From assembly GCA_015662475.1 (NCBI GenBank), contig DQUB01000211.1, forward strand, positions 1 through 12,112: a DNA stretch of 12,112 nucleotides, given 5' to 3'. Made by a program: the position numbers and the translations under genes. Position 1 is the first letter of the stretch, and each line of letters begins with the position of its first letter. Shown piece by piece: positions 5,770 to 12,112 of this stretch. Origin of the DNA: Pyrodictium sp. (GTDB lineage Archaea; Thermoproteota; Thermoprotei_A; Sulfolobales; Pyrodictiaceae). The notes beneath the pieces were generated by a model, which had not been told where the DNA came from, did no database searches, and saw only the letters and a list, made by a program, of their open reading frames with translations.

Positions 5770-6801
5770 TTAAGCTTTTTCTTCAACGGGTGGTTTAGTT
5801 ACGCCAAAGGTCAAATTGAATAGGTTGTCTAATTCTTTGCGTATGTCATCTCTGTTCTCTTTTACAGCTTTTACTACTGATTCCAGCACCAAGTATGCTC
5901 TACTTGGTATTTTGCCTTTGAACCACGATACATCCTTTGCCATACCAACACCTAACTTCTCGTATGAAGTGCCCGTGAGTGGATCCTCTTCACGCTCATT
6001 CACTAGACGGTCTATTTCTAGTACTAGTGTACCTCTAGGCAGCATGTAATCGCCATATGGGTCAACCAACTTCAACACTTGTCTCTTTATCTTGCTCAAT
6101 GCCCTTATACCTAGTATTTTCTCTGGCGTTGGACGAATCTTCGCTACTTGCAACGCTCCTAAAAATGCAACTATACCACTTAAATCACTAAATGGCTCAT
6201 ACCATGGTCTACCTTTACCACCAGCCACAATACCTTCTGCAGCTGCTCTCATTAGTGCTTGGCCACTCAATATTAAGTCGTATGCAGAGGCTTTACGAAA
6301 TCTATCATCAAGTGCAATGTCTATTATGCTTTCTGACTCGCTACCTATAAATAGCGCATGTCTAGCAGGAGTGTCAAATACTACACCCATATAGAAGCTG
6401 AACATGACTGTTGCTTCAGGGCTTTTAGCCGCCTTATATATCGTGTCACTTAGGATTGTTCTAACTATAGCTATGTCGTTAAGTCTTCTTGGCGTTTCTG
6501 TGTAAGATATTATTCTTACAACACCAAATGATTGTAACATTCTTAGATAGTAGAGGAGGTCACTCATACCAAAGTTCTTTAGCGCAACATACTTTTCTCC
6601 CAGCATTTCCACACGTACAACACCGCCAACAATTTCACTGAGTCTTTTTGGCTCCTTCCCTGGTTCCGCTGCACCTACAATAACATCCTTGTAAAACTCT
6701 ATTAAGCCTACAATCCCGCCAAGCTTACCTTGTGCCGCAGCCGCCAACTCCTTGAATCGTCTTGGTACTCTTGCTTCTAGGGTTAGAGGAGGTAGTAACA
6801 T
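5770..6801 (-). CDS. Conserved-looking soluble protein of unknown function (343 aa)
   Basis: I do not recognise this protein. It looks cytosolic: no signal peptide, no membrane span, mixed alpha/beta character and many charged residues. The frame opens at GTG 6813, but ATG 6801 is the better start because GGTGA (6814-6810) lies 8 bases before it; that GTG is itself part of the SD. Numbered from ATG: an Ala-rich helix follows the start (KELAAAAQGKLGGIVGLIEF, about 17-36); a helix then strand about 85-105 could be a winged-helix-like element (LLYYLRMLQSFGVVRII); a Gly-rich loop IVAGGKGRPWYEP occurs at about 211-223; an LPRG turn at about 265; a charged C-terminal helix ends in a Lys/Glu tail. 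None of these identifies a family. It is transcribed alone, with its own promoter and T-rich end. Its well-formed signals suggest a genuine, probably lineage-restricted gene. Confidence 0.85.
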   Translation of the reverse strand: MLLPPLTLEARVPRRFKELAAAAQGKLGGIVGLIEFYKDVIVGAAEPGKEPKRLSEIVGGVVRVEMLGEKYVALKNFGMSDLLYYLRMLQSFGVVRIISYTETPRRLNDIAIVRTILSDTIYKAAKSPEATVMFSFYMGVVFDTPARHALFIGSESESIIDIALDDRFRKASAYDLILSGQALMRAAAEGIVAGGKGRPWYEPFSDLSGIVAFLGALQVAKIRPTPEKILGIRALSKIKRQVLKLVDPYGDYMLPRGTLVLEIDRLVNEREEDPLTGTSYEKLGVGMAKDVSWFKGKIPSRAYLVLESVVKAVKENRDDIRKELDNLFNLTFGVTKPPVEEKA

Positions 6802-6841
6802 GCTTCTCTTCACCAGATGACATCCGTAAATGAGGCTAGCT

Positions 6842-6848
6842 GTTAAAG
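6842..6848 (-). promoter_or_regulatory. TATA-like box for the 343-residue gene
   Basis: CTTTAAC on the minus strand would place transcription start near 6819, leaving a leader of about 18 bases that contains the GGTGA SD. This is the usual archaeal spacing. Confidence 0.4.
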
Positions 6849-6992
6849 ATTACTCTCAATAGCGCCGTAGGGAACTCACGGTATATCCAACTACAACAGT
6901 GTGTAGGAGAACAATATAGACTTCACATTCTCACAATTGTCTAAGTATTACCTAGCTCATAGGGTGAAGCATTTCTAGTATCACTGATAGCA

Positions 6993-7006
6993 TTTATAGA
7001 GGTGGT
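6993..7006 (+). promoter_or_regulatory. TATA-like box and SD for the metallo-beta-lactamase gene
   Basis: TTTATA at 6993-6998 is centred about 22 bases before ATG 7017, so the transcript may start at or very near the start codon (leaderless). GAGGTGGT at 6999-7006 looks like an SD, but it is 10-12 bases from ATG 7017 and directly abuts ATG 7007, which opens only a short out-of-frame ORF. The protein family supports 7017 as the start. Confidence 0.4.
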
Positions 7007-7016
7007 ATGAGAGGTA

Positions 7017-8033
7017 ATGCTAGAACAGCTAAAAAAGCTATTGAGACTTGCAAACATAAGTGATAAAGGAGCCATTTTATTAGGCGAAAACTTCGCCATT
7101 GACGGCCCTGCACAAAGGCTTGTAAGAGTTGTTACACATATACACGCTGACCATATAATTGGGCTTGAAAACAGTATACGTTACTCAGCCTTCATTCTAG
7201 CAACTCCTCTAACACACGATCTTCTCAAAGCTATGGGATACCGCATACCACCTTCCAAAGAGTTGAGACTTGAAGTAGGCTCAAAAATAAAGATTGGAAA
7301 TGAAATGCTTGTTTTCCATAAAGCAAATCATATTCCAGGCTCTGTTCAAGTTGAAGTTGAAGCAGACGAATATTGTGTTGGATATACAAGTGACTTTAAG
7401 CTACCAGGAACATACATAATGAGAGACCTTGATGTGCTTGTCATAGACGCTACATATGGTTATGAGGAGTGGAACCGGCCGTGGCAAGAAGAGATCGAAG
7501 AACTACTTGTAGATATAGTTATCGACGGTTTAGTACGTGGACCAGTACACATATTTGGTTACCATGGAAAACTTCAAGAGGTAATGATACTGTTGCGGGA
7601 AAGAGGCTTAGATGTCCCCTTCATAGCACCTAAGCGAGTCTACGATATGGCACGCGTGCTAATAGGCTATGGGTATAACTTAGACCCTGTGCTACTTGAG
7701 AATACGCGGGAAGCAAATGAGGTTATGAAGGATAACTGGTATGTGTTCTTCGAACACACATCCAGGTCTACACGAGTAAAGTGCCACAATTGTACTCGAA
7801 TACTGTTAACTGGTTGGGAGTTTAAAGAGCCCTTCAGAAAAGTTGATAGAAATACCTGGATTGTCAGTTTTAGCGATCATGCTGATTTCAGACAGCTTGT
7901 CGAATATGTTAAAGAAGCACATCCTAAGCTATTGATTGTTGATAGGTTTAGAGGTGGTAATGCTGCATCCTATTTTGCCGAGTATGTACGTCGTAAGCTC
8001 GGTATTCCAGCTCTAGCTTTGCCTACTACTTAA
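7017..8033 (+). CDS. Metallo-beta-lactamase-fold hydrolase (predicted exonuclease type)
   Basis: A 338-residue MBL-fold protein with a near-complete set of metal ligands: HIHADH (41-46, motif II), His105 in the NHIPGS block (motif III), Asp126 in YTSDF (motif IV), and a late His288 in SFSDHADF (284-291). SDHAD near the C-terminus is shared by the beta-CASP and RNase J/CPSF73-like exonuclease group (COG1236-like), so a nuclease acting on DNA or RNA is more likely than a lactamase. Between them, residues about 155-280 form the region that would hold a cap domain; it carries HGKLQE (183-188) and a CHNC pair (256-259) that could bind an extra metal. The start is ATG 7017. Its last 21 bases overlap the end of lysK on the other strand. 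Substrate unknown; no link to the lysine genes is apparent. Confidence 0.88.
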   Translation: MLEQLKKLLRLANISDKGAILLGENFAIDGPAQRLVRVVTHIHADHIIGLENSIRYSAFILATPLTHDLLKAMGYRIPPSKELRLEVGSKIKIGNEMLVFHKANHIPGSVQVEVEADEYCVGYTSDFKLPGTYIMRDLDVLVIDATYGYEEWNRPWQEEIEELLVDIVIDGLVRGPVHIFGYHGKLQEVMILLRERGLDVPFIAPKRVYDMARVLIGYGYNLDPVLLENTREANEVMKDNWYVFFEHTSRSTRVKCHNCTRILLTGWEFKEPFRKVDRNTWIVSFSDHADFRQLVEYVKEAHPKLLIVDRFRGGNAASYFAEYVRRKLGIPALALPTT

Positions 8034-9092
8034 ATCCCATTGTCTAAGCTGCAATATAGCATTTGCTATTATATTAGCAGCACGCACGATATCTTTTACA
8101 GATATTCGTTCTTCAAGACTATGAGCAAGCTTGGGATCTCCTGGACCATATGCAGCCGCATCTTGAGATACGGTTGGCACTAGCAAATTCATATCACTAG
8201 TTCCAAGTTTCACTACAATTTTAGGTCTTATGCCTTGTTTTAGCATACTGCGGATTAGAGAACGCGGTGTTGGTTGTTGAGGTTTAACCCTTACAGGCCT
8301 AATGTAGTTTAGTACACGAACTGTACAGCCTTGACCTCCAAACACGTGTTTTAGCTCATTCAAAACCTTCTCTCGTTCGCTATCATGCCAAAGTCTAATA
8401 TCGAGTCTAGCTTCTAAATACGTTGGCAACATATTCCCATGTTCACCAGCAACTATTTTAGTTACACTTATAGATGGAACATTAGATTGTACTTTGCCAT
8501 ACTTGCTCCTTAACATTGACCAAGCTTCGTGGAAACGTTCATAGGCCGATCTACTAGGATCAGGGCTTGCTGCATGACCTCCCACCGTCCTACAGACTAC
8601 TTGAACTGGTAATGAGCCTCGATATCCTATGACAATGTTATTACATCCAGAGGGTTCAGCTATAAAAAGATGTTTAGATTTGAAACCTTCTTTTAAGATA
8701 TGGTTTGCACCAGGACTGTCAGCTTCTTCTCCAACTAAACCTCCTAGGCAAATTTTGTAGTCATCGATTTCAAGCCTGCTAATCGCATATAGATAGGCTA
8801 GTAGGGGTCCTTTAGCGTCAACAGTACCGCGACCCCACACAATATCGCCTTCAACTTTAACGCTTATGTAGCCTGGCACGGTATCTATGTGACCTACTAC
8901 CATTACATCAGCATTACGACAATCAATTTTTCCAGGTGAAACCCACACATTGCCAATGCCATCTATCCAAGAGGATAGTCCAAGTTCGCTTGCAATATCG
9001 CGAACAACTTTCGCAACCTCAGCCTCTCTTCCACTTGGACTATACACACTCACCAACTCAACAAGATATTTTACGAGCTTAGACTCAAACAC
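8013..9092 (-). CDS. lysK: LysK, [LysW]-L-lysine / [LysW]-L-ornithine hydrolase (M20 family)
   Basis: Last step of the carrier pathway: hydrolysis of the isopeptide bond that joins lysine (or ornithine) to the terminal Glu of LysW. A 359-residue M20 metallopeptidase fold, usual for LysK. Metal ligands and catalytic residues: His68 and Asp70 in GHIDTVPG, Asp92 in GRGTVDAKG, Glu122/Glu123 in GEEADSPG, Glu146 in AEPSG, and His324 in LAHSLEE. The dimerisation domain starts near GGHAASPDPS (171-180). GTSDMN (297-302) and YGPGD (315-319) are typical of LysK/ArgE-type enzymes rather than generic aminoacylases. The start is GTG 9092, with a GGAGGGT SD about 9 bases upstream lying inside lysJ, overlapping lysJ by 22 bases; this implies translational coupling. 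It is the last gene of the cluster. No T-rich terminator is seen, because the 3' end overlaps the convergent hydrolase gene. Confidence 0.93.
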   Translation of the reverse strand: MFESKLVKYLVELVSVYSPSGREAEVAKVVRDIASELGLSSWIDGIGNVWVSPGKIDCRNADVMVVGHIDTVPGYISVKVEGDIVWGRGTVDAKGPLLAYLYAISRLEIDDYKICLGGLVGEEADSPGANHILKEGFKSKHLFIAEPSGCNNIVIGYRGSLPVQVVCRTVGGHAASPDPSRSAYERFHEAWSMLRSKYGKVQSNVPSISVTKIVAGEHGNMLPTYLEARLDIRLWHDSEREKVLNELKHVFGGQGCTVRVLNYIRPVRVKPQQPTPRSLIRSMLKQGIRPKIVVKLGTSDMNLLVPTVSQDAAAYGPGDPKLAHSLEERISVKDIVRAANIIANAILQLRQWDLSSRQS

Positions 9093-10234
9093 TTCTTTAT
9101 ACCCTCCACAATTCTTTCCACATCATCGAAGCTTATCATGTAAGGAGGTAGCAGTCTAAGCACAGTCGAACCTGCCTTCAACGCTAAAATATATTGCTTT
9201 TCCTGCAAACACTGAAGCGTTGGAGTTGGCTCTTTCCTCAACTCAATACCCACCATCAGCCCTACACCACGCACCTCACGTACAAACCTTACATTACCCA
9301 ACTCCTCAGCCAGACTATTGATAAGAATTTTGCCAATTCTAGCTGCTTTTTCTACAACTTTATCTTCCAATAAAGCTTGTATTGCTCCAGCAACAGCGGC
9401 AAAGGCTAACGGGTTAGAGCCATACGTTGAGCCATGATCTCCAGGTCCAATGTTATTTGCAAGCTTGCCACGTACAGCAACAAGACTTACCGGATAACCT
9501 CCCCCTATAGCCTTCCCTGCCAAGAGTATATCGGGGTCAATGCCAAATCTTTCGATTGCCCACAATTTTCCTGTTCGTCCAAATCCAGTTTGTATTTCAT
9601 CTACGACAACATATGCACCAACTTCACGCGCACGAGAGTATAGTGCCCTAACAAATTCCCTATCTAAAGGTATAACACCACCTTCACCAAGTATTGGCTC
9701 GAAATAGACTGCTGCAACATCGTCATCCAAAACCTTGTCAATGTCTTCTACAGCATTAGGTTTCAAGTACACAACTTCAAAAAGTCTACCAAGGGGTTCA
9801 AACTGTCTCTTGTATCTAGGATTCCATGTAAGCATTAAAGATCCAAAAGTTCTGCCATGAAAACACCCTTTTAATGCAACTATTTTTCTTCTTCGAGTAC
9901 TCTTAAACACTATTTTTAGTGAAAGTTCTACAGCTTCAGTACCACTATTCAGCAAATATACGTGTGAAAGTTGTGGAGGGAGTATGTATGCTAATTTTCT
10001 TAGAGCTTCTTCTCGGATTGGGGTGTTAAATGTTGGAGATAAAACCATAATATTGTCTATTTGTCGCTTCAAATACTCTACAACGAAAGGATTTCTATGC
10101 CCTAGAAAAGCAACACCATGTCCTGTATGCACATCAAGATATCTATTGCCCTTGTCATCCCATACGTATTGCCCTTCTCCTTTCACTATTGTTAAACCCC
10201 TATCACTATAGAGTTGTAGTAGGCGTATCACCAT
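9071..10234 (-). CDS. lysJ: LysJ, [LysW]-aminoadipate / glutamate semialdehyde transaminase
   Basis: A PLP-dependent class III aminotransferase of the acetylornithine/LysJ group. It converts the LysW-bound semialdehyde to LysW-lysine (or LysW-ornithine), usually with glutamate as amino donor. Seen (numbered from ATG 10234): SGTEA (97-101, phosphate cup), FHGRT (125-129), DEIQTGFGRTG (212-222, Asp212 pairs with the PLP pyridine), Lys241 in LLAGKAIGGG (Schiff-base lysine), and GSTYGSNPL (269-277). The longest frame starts at TTG 10261, inside lysX, but ATG 10234 is preferred: GAGGGT lies 7 bases before it and the resulting 387 residues match crenarchaeal LysJ. The gap to lysX is then 13 bases. 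The fold cannot by itself separate LysJ from ArgD; the flanking lysX and lysK decide it. In crenarchaea one LysJ commonly serves both the lysine and arginine branches. Confidence 0.93.
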   Translation of the reverse strand: MVIRLLQLYSDRGLTIVKGEGQYVWDDKGNRYLDVHTGHGVAFLGHRNPFVVEYLKRQIDNIMVLSPTFNTPIREEALRKLAYILPPQLSHVYLLNSGTEAVELSLKIVFKSTRRRKIVALKGCFHGRTFGSLMLTWNPRYKRQFEPLGRLFEVVYLKPNAVEDIDKVLDDDVAAVYFEPILGEGGVIPLDREFVRALYSRAREVGAYVVVDEIQTGFGRTGKLWAIERFGIDPDILLAGKAIGGGYPVSLVAVRGKLANNIGPGDHGSTYGSNPLAFAAVAGAIQALLEDKVVEKAARIGKILINSLAEELGNVRFVREVRGVGLMVGIELRKEPTPTLQCLQEKQYILALKAGSTVLRLLPPYMISFDDVERIVEGIKKCLSLSS

Positions 10235-10247
10235 ATAATAGACCCTC

Positions 10248-11102
10248 TTAACGCTTAACAAGACTTACAATATATTCGACAATGTCTCTTGCAAGATTAT
10301 AACCAGTCACACGAACTGTATTCCTAAAATCTACATTTGCATTTACCTCATTGACTAAATATCCCCGTTCTGGGTCCTCAAAAATGTCGATACCTAGAAT
10401 GCCACCCCCAACAACATTTGCAACCTTCAAGGCAAGCTTTTCAAGTTCCTCATCAACCTTTAAAGGTTCAGCTTTAGCACCTAAAGCTGTGTTTGTCTTC
10501 CAGTAAGACTTGTTTACTCTGTAAATTGCTACTGGCACATTATCACCAACAACAAATACGCGTATATCGCGACCAGGCTTATTAACAAACTCTTGCACAT
10601 AGTGTAAATTGTAGATTGCACCCAGAGATTCTTTAAGCTCTAAAACGCCATCTAGAGAGTCTCTGGTATCAGCCTTTACAACATACCTTCCCCAACCACC
10701 TATGACAGGTTTCACAACAACAGGGTATCCTATCACCTCTGCAACTTCAAGCGCAGCCGTGCGCGAACTTACCAGATACGCTTTGGGTGTCGGAATACCC
10801 GCCTTAGAAAGCAGAAGGGTGGTTATGAACTTGTTTCCACAATTCCATATAGTCGATGAAGAATTTACTACAATACCCCCAAACGCTTCCACATAGTAGC
10901 TATATGCATAAGCTTTATAAAAACTAACACTTCTCTGCAAAAATATGTCAGCAGCATTAATCCATTCAGCACGCTTATTTAAATCAAGTACTATTCTCTC
11001 CACGTTTAAAGGTAGAACTTTATAACCTAGAACCTCGGCTACACGACATATCTCCTTTTCCTCCCAACGTGGATGATCGTAAAGAAGGCCTATTACAACC
11101 AA
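10248..11102 (-). CDS. lysX: LysX, alpha-aminoadipate (or glutamate)-LysW ligase, ATP-grasp
   Basis: Uses ATP to join the amino group of alpha-aminoadipate (LysX proper) or glutamate (ArgX) to the gamma-carboxyl of the terminal Glu of LysW. An RimK-like ATP-grasp fold of 285 residues. Visible (numbered from TTG 11102): WEEKEI at about 13-18, PVVVKPVIGGWGRYV (about 127-141) with the ATP-binding Lys and Gly-rich loop, QEFVNKPGRDIRVFVVGD (170-187), and NEVNANVDFRN (251-261), where Glu/Asn bind Mg. The longest frame starts at GTG 11111; TTG 11102 is preferred because GAGGTG (11114-11109) lies 6 bases before it and the start MVVIGLLYD fits the family. Only one such ligase is present. Substrate choice between aminoadipate and glutamate cannot be read with confidence, so it could be LysX, ArgX or bifunctional. 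Confidence 0.92.
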   Translation of the reverse strand: MVVIGLLYDHPRWEEKEICRVAEVLGYKVLPLNVERIVLDLNKRAEWINAADIFLQRSVSFYKAYAYSYYVEAFGGIVVNSSSTIWNCGNKFITTLLLSKAGIPTPKAYLVSSRTAALEVAEVIGYPVVVKPVIGGWGRYVVKADTRDSLDGVLELKESLGAIYNLHYVQEFVNKPGRDIRVFVVGDNVPVAIYRVNKSYWKTNTALGAKAEPLKVDEELEKLALKVANVVGGGILGIDIFEDPERGYLVNEVNANVDFRNTVRVTGYNLARDIVEYIVSLVKR

Positions 11103-11137
11103 AAACAACACCTCGGTCTGGATTGCATTCTACCTAG

Positions 11138-11311
11138 TTACTCGCCCCAGTCTTCTTCTACACCTTGGAACTCCTCGAGCTTGATATTGTCACCTTCAAT
11201 TCGTACTACTAATGTAGCACCACAATCATGCTCTATTATCTCACCATCCATCACATCATCCATTAATTCTACTTCACCACCACACACTGGACATACTACA
11301 GTTCTAACCAT
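11138..11311 (-). CDS. lysW: LysW, amino-group carrier protein
   Basis: A 57-residue acidic zinc protein that carries the intermediate of lysine/arginine biosynthesis. It has a CPVCGG zinc knuckle (residues 7-12), the EHDCGA motif (about 29-34), where His and Cys complete the site, and the diagnostic EDWGE C-terminus, whose final Glu gamma-carboxyl is the attachment point. Many Asp/Glu residues form the acidic face used to dock the basic pathway enzymes. The open frame reaches ATG 11347, but the first 12 residues of that version are not part of the family, and ATG 11311 has GGGTGG a few bases upstream, giving the normal length. It lies 35 bases before lysX and is first of the biosynthetic genes. 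Confidence 0.95.
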   Translation of the reverse strand: MVRTVVCPVCGGEVELMDDVMDGEIIEHDCGATLVVRIEGDNIKLEEFQGVEEDWGE

Positions 11312-11359
11312 ACAACCACCCGTTACAAACGCGACACCCATGTGCATTCCTTAAAAGTC
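11312..11359 (-). promoter_or_regulatory. Probable lysWXJK promoter and lysW RBS
   Basis: The 48-base gap after the ACT gene holds CTTTTAAGG on the minus strand (box TTTTAA, 11356-11351), a good archaeal TATA. It predicts a start near 11327 and a leader of about 16 bases with GGGTGG as SD. A separate promoter here would let lysWXJK be expressed independently of the ACT gene. No clear operator repeat was found beside it. Confidence 0.5.
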
Positions 11360-12088
11360 TTACTGTTTGCGCTGTACAGAGAGTTGTAGCGCCCTTAAAT
11401 ACTGCCTTGCTAATTCGATAACCTCATTTAAAAGCTGAAATGTGCGCACAAGGTCATTCTTCGATATAATTAGCACGGTATCTGTATGACAGGATGCCAC
11501 TTGAACTATGTTGACATTATTTCTTGCAAGAATACTGGTTATATAAGCTAGAACTCCTGGCGTCTCAATTATCTCTATTGGGCTGACTATAATAACTGCA
11601 ACTTGGTCACGCATAACATGCACTATATGTCGTTCATCAACAAGCTTTTTGATATATTCAAAACTTTCATTGTCCATTATTATTGTTATTGTTGTAAGAG
11701 CTTGCATGATAGCAAAAAATCTGGCTTTTCCAACTAGCTGTCTAGCCACCTCAATAATTTGAGGCAACACCGATATTGAGAAAGTAGCTACAGTAATTCC
11801 AGTTCTAATCTCAAGCTCAGATCGTGCTAACACTTCAAGAACACGCGTACCAAATTCCGCAAGTTTATTCCTACCCATCTTATCAGCATATCTAATTAGA
11901 GCCATTTTAATAGCGTCAATACTTACAGCTCGTCCAAGAATGCTCGTAAGTATTGGCTGAAGTTTTCTTGCAAGTTCAGAGTAGTTCACTATACCGCTAG
12001 TTAAGCATTCTTGAAGCGATGGATTAGCTTCTATAACTCGTCTTACAGCCTCCGAAACACTTGTACCGTTTTGTTCCAACTGCAACAT
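11360..12088 (-). CDS. Tandem ACT-domain protein, probable amino-acid-responsive regulator
   Basis: A 242-residue protein. Residues about 12-72 are helical, with an SGIVNYSELARKLQPIL segment (31-47) that looks like a helix-turn-helix or an interaction helix. The rest reads as two ACT-like repeats. The first, at about 98-151, is degenerate. The second, at about 165-230, is clear (VAVIIVSP, then TPGVLAYITSILARNNVNIVQV, then TDTVLIIS, then a helix); it is close to the aspartokinase-type effector domain. ACT domains bind small ligands, commonly amino acids. The archaeal COG2150-like group of ACT regulators is the nearest family I can name. No catalytic domain is present. The start is ATG 12088, the first start after an in-frame TAA, but GGGGT directly abuts it, so TTG 12079 (9 bases on) is also possible. 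It is immediately upstream of lysWXJK; a role in sensing lysine or arginine is inferred from position only. Confidence 0.78.
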   Translation of the reverse strand: MLQLEQNGTSVSEAVRRVIEANPSLQECLTSGIVNYSELARKLQPILTSILGRAVSIDAIKMALIRYADKMGRNKLAEFGTRVLEVLARSELEIRTGITVATFSISVLPQIIEVARQLVGKARFFAIMQALTTITIIMDNESFEYIKKLVDERHIVHVMRDQVAVIIVSPIEIIETPGVLAYITSILARNNVNIVQVASCHTDTVLIISKNDLVRTFQLLNEVIELARQYLRALQLSVQRKQ

Positions 12089-12105
12089 ACCCCTTTGCGT
12101 ATGTT
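12084..12105 (-). promoter_or_regulatory. Inverted repeat over the ACT-gene start codon
   Basis: AACATAC (12105-12099 on the minus strand) and GTATGTT (12090-12084) are perfectly complementary, separated by 8 bases. In the mRNA the SD-like GGGG lies in and beside the loop and the ATG (12088-12086) lies in the 3' arm, so the stem would hinder initiation. As DNA, it is a 22-bp operator-like site. Confidence 0.4.
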
Positions 12106-12112
12106 ACGGTTG

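Noticed and set aside
6092..6394. Plus-strand open frame of 100 codons inside the 343-residue gene
   Set aside because: It lacks its own promoter or SD and is Ser/Pro/Leu-rich as expected of an antisense shadow.
7007..7063. ATG directly after GAGGTGGT opening an 18-codon frame
   Set aside because: It is too close to the SD, out of frame with the hydrolase and very short; noted only because it makes the hydrolase start less certain.
1..12112. CRISPR array, insertion sequence, integrase or other mobile element
   Set aside because: No regularly spaced repeats, transposase-like frames or flanking inverted repeats were seen.

Overview
The window looks like part of a thermophilic crenarchaeal (Thermoproteota) chromosome. 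Three things point there: a LysW carrier-protein lysine/arginine biosynthesis cluster, archaeal-type promoters (TATA-like boxes) with Shine-Dalgarno (SD) motifs of the GGTGA/GAGGTG type and many TTG/GTG starts, and very tight gene packing on both strands. Base composition is AT-rich in genes, with two short GC-rich islands outside or between them. I cannot name the genus from sequence alone. No CRISPR array, insertion sequence, tRNA or rRNA gene was seen.

Layout, left to right. (1) 48-2438 (+): a 796-residue beta-rich protein that I do not recognise, with 11 cysteines and an apparent repeat-rich first third. (2) 2382-4011 (-): a two-gene unit made of a YjbQ/UPF0047 protein followed by a nicotinate phosphoribosyltransferase-family enzyme (NAD salvage). 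The end of the latter overlaps the end of gene 1. (3) A short divergent promoter region (4012-4095) with a nearly perfect hairpin. (4) 4096-5478 (+): a thioredoxin-like protein, a possible 55-residue coupled ORF, and a BtpA-family TIM-barrel protein. The spacer before btpA can fold in two mutually exclusive ways, one of which hides the btpA ribosome binding site. (5) 5479-5769: a convergent intergenic region holding a 77-nt island of about 79% GC with strong stem potential, the best candidate here for an unannotated RNA gene. (6) 5770-6801 (-): an unrecognised soluble protein of about 343 residues. (7) 7017-8033 (+): a metallo-beta-lactamase-fold hydrolase.

(8) 8013-12088 (-): the lysine/arginine block. 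Its transcription order is a tandem-ACT regulator-like protein, lysW, lysX, lysJ, lysK. LysW is the small zinc protein whose C-terminal Glu carries the growing amino acid. LysX ligates the substrate to it, LysJ transaminates the semialdehyde intermediate, and LysK releases the product. The kinase (LysZ) and reductase (LysY) needed between LysX and LysJ are not in the window and must lie elsewhere, unless the pathway is incomplete. The ACT protein sits where an amino-acid-sensing regulator would be expected.

Several starts were moved from the longest possible ORF to an internal start with a well-spaced SD or family-typical length: the phosphoribosyltransferase, LysJ, LysX, LysW and the 343-residue protein. 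Reasons are given in each entry.
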